Of a stretch of 64,000 nt of DNA, positions 47,440-59,119 are shown in pieces. Within the stretch, counting starts at the first letter, position 1, and each line of letters begins with the position of its first letter. The position numbers and the translations under genes are program-made. Source of the DNA: Eutypa lata (lineage: Eukaryota > Ascomycota > Sordariomycetes > Xylariales > Diatrypaceae); NCBI GenBank assembly GCA_022661535.1, contig JAKULF010000006.1, positions 4,335,001 to 4,399,000 of the forward strand, given 5' to 3'. Below the pieces are notes generated by a model that was given only the letters and a program-made list of their open reading frames with translations, was not told where the DNA came from and did not search any database.

Positions 47440-48508
47440 AGAAAAAAAAGAAGAAGAAAAACAGCATGCATAATTTCGGAGTATTGGTATTGAACAAAGG
47501 GAATGCATTTTCTGGGTTTGGTTCAAAGCGAGCATATTGCATACATAATTATGTAGCAAGGCGTTGGGAGATACCTACCTACATTCATCACTGGCGTTAT
47601 GGGTAAGGGTATTTATTAACTTAATGATGGGGATATAAGGAAAGCGGGATGAGGGACGATTGGGGGACGTTCTTGGTAGGGCAACCCCTCTTCCAGGTAC
47701 GAATGTTGGACGAGCAGATGAGATAATGAGGTTGGCTGCTACGATATACGATTCAGATTTACATGACACATTATCCAGGGTAGCATACTTAGGTGTGTAG
47801 GTTAGGTTAGGCTAGGTTTGGTTTGGTCAATCACAGGAAGGAAGTGCTCAGCAATCAGCTGTGAAGAGCCTTAAATTAACTTGGAACTCTCACAATGGGT
47901 TTCAATATCCAATCCCATTGTTCCATTATGCATAGATGTTTCTTCCTACATATTGTTACGAAAGTTACTTCGTACTTACAGCTAGATTCTTTCCTTTCCC
48001 CAATCCGATACATTCACCTTCACTTCATACAAAGCGTCATACATATCCCCGGACTGCACTGTCTGAAGCATCACCAACAGTCCCAGGCCAGGTTACAACC
48101 AAAGCTGGCAGTAGGTAACTATCCACGCAGCCCACGTAACCTAAATTCACAGCCACAATCTCTGACTCAGCCATTCGGTTGCCCCACCTGCCCACCTGCT
48201 GACTCTCGCAACCTCCGAGCTGGACTGGCTTGATTAGATAAGGGACCTAGCAAACTTTGTACCTTCGTACATTCCTTCCTGAGGCTGCAACTCTTTGATT
48301 CTGAACTTCTTTCAACTTCTTTGCCTGCTGCTGCCTCAATCTTCAGGTTGTAATTCAATCCTCACCTCAACAACGACAACAACCAGCACCGTCTTAATCA
48401 TCGCGACCATATTTCTACGGCAATCGATATCGACTTCGGCTTCGGCTTCGGCTTCGGGATCCCAGTACATTCCTTCGTTTAATATCGTATCATCATAAAA
48501 TAGCGACC
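47440..48508. other. Intergenic (TFIIB promoter)
   Basis: No gene. TCGGCT repeats occur at about 48436-48456 in the likely 5' untranslated region of TFIIB. Confidence 0.5.
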
Positions 48509-49757
48509 ATGGCATCTACTATTTCCGACATGTACGCTACGATGAATCCCCCTCCTCCGAAAGATGCCACCGCCGAGCAGAAGGAGGCCGAATACAAGCA
48601 GAACCTCAACACGCATTTGATGTAAGACTAATATCATCATTCTTTACTGATATTCCCTATTTTATTATCTACCTGAAGATCTTTTAAGTTAGGTTGAAAT
48701 TACTGACTGACTTTGGGTCTCATTTTTAGGTGCCCTGATTGCCGCGAAATGCCTCCGAATCTGGTCGAAGAGTTTTCATCAGGCGACATGGTCTGTGGTT
48801 CCTGCGGTCTCGTCCTGGGTGATCGTATTATTGATACGCGCTCGGAATGGAGAACTTTCGCCAACGACGACCAAGGAAATGATGATCCGTCTCGTGTCGG
48901 TGATTCCATCAACCCTCTATTGAATGGTTCTCAGCTCGAGACCAGCATCGGTTTTGGCGAGGGTATGCGCTCGAGAGAGTTGCATCGCGCCCAAAACCGC
49001 ACTCAGGTATATCGCACCGCAGTAGTTGTGATGGAACTTTGTTAGCATTTGATATTAACTGATTAAATAGAACGATAAAGCTACCAAGACTCTTCTTTCC
49101 GCTTATCGTGAAATCAGCCATCTCTGCGACGCTATCAACATCCCCAAGACCGTTCAGGATTCCGCCAAGCATATCTTCAAGATGACGGATGATGCCAAGT
49201 TCTTCAAGGGCAAGTCTCAGGATGCCGTTATTGCTGGATGCATCTTCATCGCATGCAGACAGGCCGAGGTTCCCCGCACATTCCGCGAGATCTATGCGTT
49301 GACGCATGTGTCTAAGAAGGAGATCGGTCGAACCTTCAAAGCACTCGAGAAGTTCTTGCAAGGCAACCGTGAGGCCAACACTAAGGGCTCCTTCATGCAC
49401 TCTCTCAACGCCTACGAGAACACCAACTCCACAAGCGCCCCTCAGCTTTGCGCTCGGTACTGCAGCAATCTCAACTTCATCAATGCCCACCAGATGGAGA
49501 AGGTTTCAAGAGCCTTGGCCGAGAAGAGCGCCGCCGTCAAGGATCTTGCTGGACGTTCTCCTTTGTCTGTTGCTGCTGCCTGTATCTACATGGCTTCCCA
49601 CTTGATGGGAGACTCACGGACTTCTAGAGACATTGCGGGCGTCGCGGGCGTTAGTGATGGTACCATTAAGACGGCTTACCGCTTCCTCTACCAGGCTCGT
49701 GAGAGACTGATTGAGAAGAGCTGGGGCGGCAACATGGAGCGACTGCCTGTTAACTAG
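48509..49757 (+). CDS. sua7: Transcription initiation factor TFIIB
   Basis: General RNA polymerase II factor that bridges TBP-bound promoters and the polymerase. Exons 48509-48621, 48730-49006 and 49071-49757 join in phase to 358 residues. The N-terminal zinc ribbon is CPDC (residues 39-42) paired with CGSC in [15 protein letters not shown]. The B-reader/linker region [10 protein letters not shown] is canonical. Two cyclin folds follow: [20 protein letters not shown] with [20 protein letters not shown], and [19 protein letters not shown] with [14 protein letters not shown]. The end ...ERLPVN is the usual family terminus. After the TAG the same frame stays open for 52 more codons (see findings). 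Confidence 0.97.
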
Positions 49758-49916
49758 AAGTTGACGGCGTTGAACCCTAAGGAAGAGTTGCCCTCACCCG
49801 ATGAGATGGGTATCAAATTGGGAGACAGTCGAGCTGTTGGCAAAAAGAAGACTCGGGCGCGTGTCCCGGTCCGCACCGTCTCCTATGTGGACCATCTCAA
49901 GCCTCAACTGATGTAG

Positions 49917-51577
49917 AAGGGTGATTCCAAGACGAGTTGATCTCGTCTCGTTACTTCTAGTTGCAGGCTCCTTCTCTCAGGGTACGACTAGTACCTTATC
50001 AACTTATCTCTTCTTCTAGGCCAGTTACCGACTTGGCTTGCATATCAACTTGCTGCAGGTTCAAGGCGAAGGGTTTCTTGGAGGGAGACCAACATACTCG
50101 CCACGCGGGTGATTCCGTCCGGGCTGGTTATATTTCCCTTCATGATTCTTTATTCCATGCTCTTGAAAGATAGAGATGTATATGCGGGTTTCTTTTCTGC
50201 TCGACGTCGCAGTATACCCCCGAGACTTTCGATACACTTATCCTAACGAAGGATCCGTATTGCGAGGGCTTGGATGGGACTCGAGTGGTCTTTTTTTCAG
50301 AACAGTTTTGCTATTGGCGAAAGCTAAGGTAGCAAGGCACGGCTGGGTGCAAAAGAATGAATGGTTCATACTCTAACAAGCAGAACGGTTTGATCTTTCA
50401 CGATACTGCTAGTATTAGGGGTCGTAGATGCAATTAGACGCATCTGCTGAAGCCTTTCGCTATTGTATCGCGCGTGATCATAATGTTTGTCGCTGTGACG
50501 GCATGGTTAAGTGACTTTGCTATTTTTGCGTCCTTTCCTGTTTTTAGGTAAGACAGTCCCCCCTTTATGGTGTCAGCTGGTTTGTTATGTTGTTGATATA
50601 TGGGACGAGTTGGTAAAATTTGCTTGAGATACCCCAGACATTATTATGATTGCCTCAGATTGACCTCACTATTCATAGACAGACTGCCTTGCTCTTCAAT
50701 CATACTCAAATTGATATTCCTGTTATGTCAAACTCGGATGCTGCTACTAATCTAGGTAATAGCTTTCTTCTTGGTTAGCCCCCTATGTACATGTCATGAT
50801 GTTATGAGCTAGTATATAATAATACTTCAATAATAAGTTACACATGATAACCAATTGATCTTACTCATGTGCCCCTGTCGATATCTGCTATTACGAGATA
50901 GCGTGAACCCCATATCGTGAAGTGGCAACCTCTAACTAACTAGAGCCTCTAGCATCTCCACAAACCCGGGGCTAAGGGGCTCTAGATATGGGCCGGGACC
51001 TCTGCAATTTGTAATTTGTTATACATAATGGTGCATCTTGGTCAGATCCGTGGTGATATCCCCAGACTACTTAGGTAACGAATTCGATTCCTGGAGTCCA
51101 AAGCTTGAAACTAGACCGAACGTCTTATCAACAGAAGAGTCTCCCCCGCAGTTTTCAATCGTCATGATCTGCAGTGTCTTCTCCAACAGTGACTACCTCT
51201 AACTACTGAGTACTGAGTAAGTAAAAGTAGCGTTATCAACCTTCCAGCCCACGCTAGCCCAGTCCGGGTGTCTATAGCCGACGCTGGCCTTTGCCTGCGT
51301 CGTTGCATTGTAGATAGATACCTACTTAAGTATGAGTATGCCGCAGCTGCTTGCATTCCGATAACCTACGTAGATATAATAAATACACACACAGCTTTCA
51401 TTCTCTCTCTCTCTTTTCGTCTTCTCTTCTCCCTTTTTATGGGGATTTTCTGAAACGTTCAATCGACGAGACGATGAACCTTTGCTGCTAGGCGAATATC
51501 AAAGAGGCAGCACCAGCACTAGCAACAGCATCAACATCGACAACAACAACGGAAGAAAAAGAAGACGACGCCAGAAA
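49917..51577. other. Intergenic
   Basis: No gene supported in 1.7 kb. An 8-base inverted repeat CTAGAGCC...GGCTCTAG at about 50940-50986 can form a hairpin. CA/CT simple sequence occurs at 51386-51440 before the permease start. Confidence 0.45.
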
Positions 51578-53643
51578 ATGGACGATGAAACATCACAGAT
51601 GAAGAAGACGCAAAGCGCCGCCGAAGCGCAGGTCCGCGACGACGTGAACAATGGCGAGATCTTGATCCTGTCGAACGGCGAGACGGTCAACGCCTCGGGC
51701 CACACGCAGGAGCTGGAGCGCAATTTTGTTAGTACATACTTGTGAAAAACGTTTGAACTTCCCGAATTTGGTAGCGCATCGATGCATAATAGATGGCTTC
51801 AAAAATTCACTACCATGGGAAATGAACTAAATCACTAATTGAGAATGTGTGTGTGTGTGTGTGAAGAGCTTGTTCAACATGTGCGCTGTCGCTATCACCA
51901 TTGGCAACTGCTGGGCTATCTCGGGGGCTACGATTGTAGGTTTTTCTCTCCTTCCGGGTTTTGAATGGAATGGAAAGGAAGGGAAAGAGGTGATGAATGT
52001 TAATGAATGGATGTGCAGATTCTATCCGTTTACAACGGCGGTGCGCCGGGCGTAATCTACGAATTGTAAGTTTCACCCCTGTCCCCCCTCTTCCTCAATC
52101 TCCCTCCCTACGTCCGTCCCTGTCTACTAGTCAGTAAGTCCACATACGGGTCACGGGACAAGCCATTCCCAACGTCACATCACATCATATCACAGCACGA
52201 CACGATACAGTGCAGTGCAGTGCAGTACAGTACAGCAGCAACATGAACCAACGACTGACAACGAAACCCCCCAAAAACAGCATAGCAGCCGGCCTCTTCT
52301 ACCTCCTCGTAACAGCCAGTCTCGCGGAGCTCGCCTCGGCGATCCCGTCCAGCGCCGGCATCTACCACTGGGCGACGCTGACGCCGGGCAGCCGGGGGCT
52401 GGGGCGGGTCGTCGGCTTCTTCGCGGGCTACTGGAACGCGCTGGCGTACGCGCTCGGCAGCGCGTCCCTGGCCGCCATCGGGGGCCAGGCCATCCTGCAG
52501 ATGTGGGCCCTGACCCACGAGGGCTTCGCCGTCGAGCGCTGGCACGTCTTCGTCGTGTACCTGCTCCTGACCTGGGCCAACGTCGCGGTCCTCCTGTTCG
52601 CGAACCGCGCCCTGCCCCAGATGAATAACATCTTCATGGCGCTGGGGTACGGCGGGTGGCTGGTATCGATCGTGGCTTTGGCTGTTTTGCCGACGCGGCG
52701 ACAGGGAGGAGTAGGAGCAGGAGCAGGAGTAGGAGTAGAAGGGGAGGTGGTGAAGAGACAGTGGGCTAGCTCGTCCTTCGTCTGGAGCGACTGGCAGAAC
52801 AACACGGGATACAGCAGCGACGGGCTCGTCTTCGTCCTGGGCATGCTCAACGGGGCCTTCAACATCGGGACGCCGGACTGCTCGACGCACATGGCGGAGG
52901 AGGTGCCCCGGCCCTCGGTCAACATCCCCATCGCCATGGGCGTGCAGATGGTCGCCAGCTTCCTCAGCACCATCGTCTACCTCGTCGCGCTCCTCTACGC
53001 CATCACGGACTGGGACGCCGTGCTCGAGAGCTCCGCCGCCTTCCCCCTCGCCGAGATCTACCACCAGGCGACGGGGTCGTCGGCGGGCGCCATCGGCCTG
53101 ACCATCGTGCTGCTGCTCCCGCTTCTCGGCTCCGCCCTCGGCGCCATGATGACGGCGTCCCGCGCCTTCTGGACCCTGGCCCGCGACGGCGCCGTCCCCT
53201 TCTCCGACGTCTTCGGGCGCGTGCACCCGCGCCACCGGACCCCCGTCGCCGCCATCCTGTTCGTCGGCTGCTTCTGCACCGCCATGGGGCTGATCTACCT
53301 CGGCAGCGACGTCGCCTTCCAGGCCATGGTGGGGTCGTTCGCCGTCCTGGTCGCCCTGTCCTACCTCGCCGCCCTGGTGCCGTACCTGCTGCGCGGGAAG
53401 GCCGGCATCAAGAAGGGGCCCTTCTCGCTGGGGGACGGGGTCTTCGGGTTCGCCGTCACGGCGGTCTCGTGCCTGTTCCTGAGCGTCTGGGTCGTCTTCT
53501 ACTGCTTCCCGTATGCGATGCCCGTTGCGGCCGCCGATATGAATTACTCTTCGGTTATTACGGCCGGGCTCACGGCGCTGGTGGGGTGCTGGTACTTGTA
53601 TGTGCGCAAGACGTACCAGGGGCCGCCGCTGCTGGAACCGTAA
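51578..53643 (+). CDS. APC-superfamily permease (choline/GABA transporter type)
   Basis: Plasma-membrane amine/amino-acid transporter of the fungal ACT group (Hnm1/Uga4/Bio5-like). Exons 51578-51727, 51867-51935, 52019-52065 and 52281-53643 join in phase to 542 residues, the usual size, with about 12 hydrophobic segments. Signature parts are SLFNMCAVAITIGNCWAISG (TM1), NGGAPGVIYEFIAAGLFYLL, ASLAELASAIPSSAGIYHW, NGAFNIGTPDCSTHMAEEVP (typical of the choline/GABA group) and TASRAFWTLARDGAVPFS. The Met at 51578 is chosen; an in-frame ATG at 51482 would add a low-complexity Asn/Arg-rich tail. A Gly/Val-rich insert (GGVGAGAGVGVEGEV) in a loop comes from GGAGTA/GGAGCA repeats. Substrate cannot be settled from sequence. 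Confidence 0.92.
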
Positions 53644-53835
53644 GTAAGGGATTTGTTTGTATATGCATCTACTACCTGGAGGAATATGATTTTCAATAAG
53701 CTGTTTTCTTGGAAACTTAGCGGCATATTTATTTATGTACTTTATGTTTGAACCTGAATAGTCCAGACTGGTCGACATGATCGATCTATCATTATCCTGG
53801 TTATATGTTCTCCAATCCCTCTGAGTCATCTGGTC

Positions 53836-54462
53836 CTATGTGAGATACTGGTCTAGCTCCTCCAAAAACAACTTCAACGTCGTACCTATCGAATGCCGCT
53901 CTAGGACTATCTTCTTGCTGTCTGGGCTATACTGCACGCTCAAGACATCGGACTGCAAACACAACCACGTAGCCAACAATAACCCCTCTAACACCCAGGC
54001 CTTCCTCTCTTCCATGTCCGGGAAAGGGTGTTTACCAGAACCGAGGTCAGCTTCCTGCTTCCTGAACGCCTGTGTATATTTCTCGACCCACGAGTCATAT
54101 GTTGTGTACCAGGAGTCTCCATAGTGTTCTGGTAGTTCTTCGCAGTCCACGGGGTACTCATCCACGGGATTCCCGGGCCAACTTGTATCATACCACAAGA
54201 AATCTGTCCCAAAGTCGGGGAATATTCTGTACTTGTATCTTGGTGTGCTGGTGTCTTGGTCTGATGTAGACACTGGGGATGTGTCGTTAGCGTCGACTCT
54301 GGAAGGCTCCTTGTCTGTGTCATTGTTGAGTTTTGCAGTGAGAGTGTTGTCCGGACTCCCTTCAATTGCTAGGCCGTACGGTGTCTCGAGAGTAACCTTG
54401 CATGTTCCGCCAAGTGCGGTGGAAAGCTGGGTTATGACTTGAGCTGAGTTGGCGCCGATCAT
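53836..54462 (-). CDS. Hypothetical protein, single exon
   Basis: A 208-residue protein whose function I do not recognise. It starts MIGANSAQVITQLSTALGG, has an acidic Ser/Thr/Asp stretch around residues 45-75, then a segment rich in aromatic residues (RIFPDFGTDFLWYDTSWPG, YGDSWYTTYDSWVEKYTQAF). It ends with amphipathic helices and SIGTTLKLFLEELDQYL. There is no signal peptide or membrane segment, so it is probably a soluble intracellular protein. It is convergent with the permease gene 190 bases away. The length, codon use and clean start and stop support a real gene. Confidence 0.7.
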   Translation of the reverse strand: MIGANSAQVITQLSTALGGTCKVTLETPYGLAIEGSPDNTLTAKLNNDTDKEPSRVDANDTSPVSTSDQDTSTPRYKYRIFPDFGTDFLWYDTSWPGNPVDEYPVDCEELPEHYGDSWYTTYDSWVEKYTQAFRKQEADLGSGKHPFPDMEERKAWVLEGLLLATWLCLQSDVLSVQYSPDSKKIVLERHSIGTTLKLFLEELDQYLT

Positions 54463-55377
54463 TTCGCAGACTTGGCAACTTGGATTTAATGTGGATAACC
54501 CTGAGGTGTAAGGTATTTAAAATGGAGAGAGGGAAATGATACTGAAATCAATTGTAAATGGTATTTTCTCTAACTAGAGATAAACATATGAATCTATTAT
54601 ACCTAGAGGTGCCGTGGGAGGCCTATGCAATCGAGGCAATGCTGGATTGTGATGAAGTGATGAAAGTGCTGCGCCTCATAACTATATCCTACGTCCATAG
54701 GTGGCGACCAGGGCTGGCGCGCGCTTATTGGCAGATCACCTAAGTAGGTAGTACGTTTTTCCTCACTTTCGGGCAGGGATTGTCTACCATCCTCTCACCA
54801 GAATCGCGACCAGAATACCCTGGCGAAATAGATACTAGTTATTCCAGGGATTCTACTTTCGCGCCTGTCTTTTAATATCCTAGACAATGCAGCATTTGGC
54901 CGCCGCCTCTGGGTGCGACTAAACGCCATCCCCAAGATCGTAGGTGACACACGTTTGCATTACACAAAATATAGCATTGCCGCTGACCCCGGCATCGTTG
55001 TTATATGAATGTCGGGAAAGACGTCTATAGCAATAACTATTTAGAGCCAACAACGGTTTGATTGGCAATAATCTCTTGGGATGTGGAAGACCTAGGAACT
55101 TGAAACATGATCAATTGATTCAACTGCATTCAAACACAAATATGATGTTTCGAACCCTGGATAGAATAGACAGATATGGGTAGTGCAGCAAGATGACTAC
55201 CCATAGGCGCTTGTTCCTCAAGTACATATAGTCTGTCTTCGCTCTCACATTCGAGACGTCAACTTTGTTTTCAGACGACTTATCAGATTCTCTATATATA
55301 CCTTGCCCTCAAAGAGCCTTACGGTAACATTGTTACCATCACATCGTATCTAATAATAATCCAAGCTAGCAATAACC
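54463..55377. other. Intergenic
   Basis: Shared upstream region of two divergent genes. No other coding signal seen. TATATATA at about 55293 is a possible TATA box for the 55378 gene. Confidence 0.45.
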
Positions 55378-56047
55378 ATGCTCAAATCGTGAGTTATTGC
55401 TACTTTAAACAGAAGAGCTGTATTATCGATCAACTACTAAAGGTGTATTTAGCCAAAACCATGACCAATACGTCGATAAGATCGAAGAGAACGGTCACAA
55501 GATCACAAAGGACAAAGTCATACATGCTTGGCATGTACACCCACACGGCACAAGCGAAGTCCCGGACCCCCCGGGTCGCCCCCGTCCGGCTTATATGTGG
55601 GTCGAAGAGGGAACCGAGACGGCAGGATACCAACATATCATGATAGAACATGGAAAAGACTACGAGAGGCAGGGCTTTCCCCCGGCCAAGCAAGCTGAAA
55701 GACTCCCTCAAATGATGGAGGCTGCAACAACAGTGGGGAGACATATTGGCTATGTCAGCAAAAGAAAAGATCGACCAGTGATGGCCACCTACATGAACGA
55801 TGAGCAGCGGATCGTCAGGAATGGTATGACAATTGGTAACAACGGATTCATAGTTGGTATGAACCCTTTGAGAAAAGAAAGGGTCAGAAGGAAGGCTGGG
55901 GACCCTGAGGAAGTCAGTGAGAGAACGATGGAGAAGTTATACTACTATCCGCCCAATGTTCCTGACAAGCGGAGCACATATGATGTACAGGCTTCCGAGC
56001 CCTCCGAGGCCCAGCCACCACTAAAACACTCAACCAACAAGTGGTGA
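55378..56047 (+). CDS. Protein resembling a bacterial polymorphic-toxin domain
   Basis: Exon 1 has only 11 coding bases (55378-55388, MLK plus two bases). The intron 55389-55452 has GTGAGT, CTACTAAAG and TTTAG, and exon 2 runs 55453-56047, giving 201 residues. After a polar start comes AWHVHPHGTSEVPDPPGRPR, then AGYQHIMIEHGKDYERQGFP, a helix, RHIGYVSKRKDRPV and MTIGNNGFIVGMNP. The order GxxHIxxxHGxxF, helix, GRPxYxxxx and VTxGxNGFIVGxNP recalls C-terminal nuclease-like domains of bacterial polymorphic toxins (BECR/EndoU-like fold). I base this on remembered patterns and no search was run. No signal peptide is seen. The C-terminus is polar and probably disordered. If the resemblance holds, an origin by transfer from bacteria is likely. 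Confidence 0.6.
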
Positions 56048-56287
56048 GCGGGAAATTTGAGACATTATATTGTTAAGGTGGTTCACGGGACTGAGGGTTC
56101 GTGCAATTAGGCGAGAGCTACTTTAATTACCCAGGAGGCAATTGGTCTTCAATGGTCGCCTGGCTGTGTCAGGATTTAGGTTTCAAAGTCAAACTATTCA
56201 CGTGATGGCAAACCACTAGCAACTTCTCTGTCTAACTCTCCGTTTATAACAAGATGTTCCTAGAAGTGTTGTTAAGGTAGCATGTCA

Positions 56288-57938
56288 CTATGAACTCTCC
56301 CTCATCCCACCACTCCCAATATTCATCGCGCTACCGCCACCAACCCCCAACTCACCATACGTAGCCACCAACCTCGGCAGATGCGCCTCATCATGTTCGA
56401 TATACCCAACATCCTCCAGAACCTCAAGCGAGATGCGCGCATGCTCGATTCCGAGCTCCTTGTCCCCAGCCGTCCAATACAGCCGTCCCAGCGCGTCGTG
56501 CTGCTCCGCAAGCAGCGACCGCATCTCCTCCTCGCGCACTAGCTGTAGCACCTCCTCGGACATCGCAATGGCGCCGTTCAGGTCCTTCTTATTCTTCTTC
56601 TCGGGGGACGGTGTCAGCGCCTTGATGATGTCACCTTTTAGGGTTCTGATCCGAGCCCGTCGCTCGTCCGATGCGGCGATGTCCGAGGTTGGCGCCGTGC
56701 ACATGTCGCAGTTGCAGGTGAAGCCCCATCGCTGGAGCGCGTGCTGTCGCTCCGAATGCGTCTTGCCGATGTCGATGTCTGGAGATTGGAAGGGAGGTGG
56801 GAGTTAGTGAGGAGCGTCTCTTCGGATATGCAGCAGTGTGCACAAAAAAGACGAAAATAGAAGTATGGTTAATGTAGATGCAACGTACAGCTAAGAGTGA
56901 TTTCCTCTCCGGGTTCGATGTCCCTGAAGGCGATGACTCGAGCTGCGAGACTGGATTGGGAACTCTGGAAGTATACGCTGTATTGAAGAAGATGATATTA
57001 GTTCTGGTCGGAGTGTTCGTTCGGAGGTACACATACTTCGGTCTACAAGCATGGTTGATCCTCTATCGAATTCTTTGTGTCAGCGATCAAGATGCTCTGA
57101 AGAAATAGGTATTACCCGGGGAACCAACTGCAATATCCGCAAATAACGCCATATGCTGCTTCCCATCTAGCTCGAAATGGAACGAATTCGTGCGCACCAC
57201 GTCCTCCACCACGTTCGGGGGATGTTCTTTCCTGCGTGCTAGATTGTGCACCCTCGGAGGGTCGGCAAGCTGGCGAGCCGCTTGATCTAAGAGGTTGTAT
57301 CCATCCAATTGGCGTACCGAACTAGGGAATGCTAAATCTATCACTATGGATGCGAAATCGACCATGACGACCTCGGCCCGCGAGATATGCCGTGTCGCGA
57401 TTAACCCCTTACCCTTGCCGGGCAAACCGACGAGCTCGTACGGGGGATCGTCTCCATCCGTGTAAGAACCCGCGCTGGCTCTAGCCCCATCAACCACGGT
57501 ACCGTTTTTCCGAGGCACGTTCACGTGCGAGCCCAGCGGGCGTAGGAAGTCCGGGTTGAAGTCGTCTAGCATCTCGACCGCGCTGGCTGCCGTCTCGGGC
57601 GTCGAGATGAGGCTGATGCCGCTGTGGCCGTGCGCCGAATTCGTGTAGAGGCAGTACTTCGTTGCGTTGCTGCGAGCAGTAGAAGTAGCAGCCAGACATT
57701 CGGGCGGATGCGTCCAGGGAGACCAATCCACGGGTTCCGGACCGACCGTCTCCTCGTCTAAGATCATGGGACAGCCGAAGCGCCCGTGAGGCTGGAGGGA
57801 CGGATGGATTTTGAGCGGACATTCTTTGGCTACTGCTGCTAGTTGGATTTCTGTTCCTCTCGTGGGATGTACCAGATGCGCTGTGAGAAGCAGTTGCGCA
57901 GCTTGGAATAGAGAGGTTGTGCCTATCCGGGAACCCAT
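56288..57938 (-). CDS. SET-domain protein (SMYD-like methyltransferase family)
   Basis: Four minus-strand exons (57129-57938, 57037-57062, 56889-56977, 56288-56778) join in phase to 471 residues. The SET domain begins near residue 165 (PPYELVGLPGKGKGLIATRH). It continues through RINHACRPNVYF (the NHxCxPN motif assembled from exons 1-3), AFRDIEPGEEITLSYIDIG, and the post-SET Cys cluster WGFTCNCDMC, with a helical TPR-like tail. Exon 2 is only 26 bases. The first intron uses GTTGGT; the closer GTAATA donor breaks the phase. The N-terminus MGSRIGTTSLFQAAQLLLTA resembles a signal or transit sequence, and the segment after it is Cys-containing. Substrate is unknown; fungal proteins of this type are common and mostly uncharacterised. 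Confidence 0.9.
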
Positions 57939-59119
57939 TGTGACGATGACGTTAGTGGAGTCTAGCTAACCGTAGTATTCCGTCCGAAGCGAATGCGAAG
58001 CGCCCCCTTCAAATATAGAACAAGAGCAGACTTACTTCAATTATATCAAAGAAACATCTCGATTAACCTACTCTATTCTAAACTCTCCTTCTCACAACGG
58101 ACCCATATCTTACTTCTTTTGCGCGCTCTCTATCTGTCTTGTATCGTGTCACGAAGAGCCGCCCAGCCGCCTACGTAGGGACGATATTGCACGGCATGCC
58201 GCCAAGGACGGGGCCAAGTAGGAGGGTTCTCACCCGAGGCCTTCCATTGGCAATGATCGGGGCTCGGCACCCGGCTAAATAGCCAGCGTCGTGAACAACA
58301 ACGTGCGCATAACGGAACATGCAGCGCAGATCTGCATGGCCCGGCGTCGATCATCGCCTGAGGCTCGTTGCAGATAGAAGGATAGCCGGCCCCCGACTCC
58401 GACGATAAGTTCTCGTGCTAGTCGGACCTACTGATTCGGGGTTCCCGTTGGATGGCATACCAATCACCAGTTCAAAGAACATGACAAGATCAGCCTTTAG
58501 CAGGTGAAAAATGGATAACTCTGACTTAACCTTAGTGCTTTTATAAGGTTTAATTAGTTTAAAACAGTAAGTTAATGATCCCTTGTAAAGTCAGGACATA
58601 TGAAGATACGGGTTAGGGGCACGATGATGTGTTCTTCTACTAGGTAGTTTGAATATGTATTGCTAAGGTCCTTGGCGTTCACTATTAATGTCCGTTCCTG
58701 TTCAAGAGACTCCCAATAGCTGTTTTGACTTCTTATGAATAGATATCTGGCAGTTAAAGTCTCCGTAAGACACCACATTGCTGTGCCTGTTTTTGTAATT
58801 ATTCTTTCTGCTACACATATTTCGGTCCCTCCCTCCCTCGCTGAAAGGAATATGAGGTTCTGAACATATGCCTCTAATTTCTTTCGAAATCAAGCAGATA
58901 ACATGTCTGGTTACTAGCCAACACTCAGCTGTCATATCATACCACCCATAAGGATCCTGTTAGGTTGAAAGACACAAGAGAAACAGGTTGAGAGATGAAA
59001 TGGCATTATCACATATTGGAAAGACGGTAGCGCCAAGTTCAATAAGTTCAGTGTTTACGGGTAATAATTATATATTTATGTCTTTACCAAGATCGTGAAA
59101 GTTTACTTCTGGCTACCTT
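57939..59119. other. Intergenic
   Basis: No gene supported. It contains the promoter of the SET gene and the 3' side of the esterase gene. Confidence 0.45.

Noticed and set aside
51077..51100. B-box-like AATTCGATTCC
   Set aside because: T stem does not pair and no A box is found upstream.
52180..53829. Minus-strand 549-codon frame opposite the permease
   Set aside because: Antisense shadow of a GC-rich coding exon; low-complexity composition with no domain.
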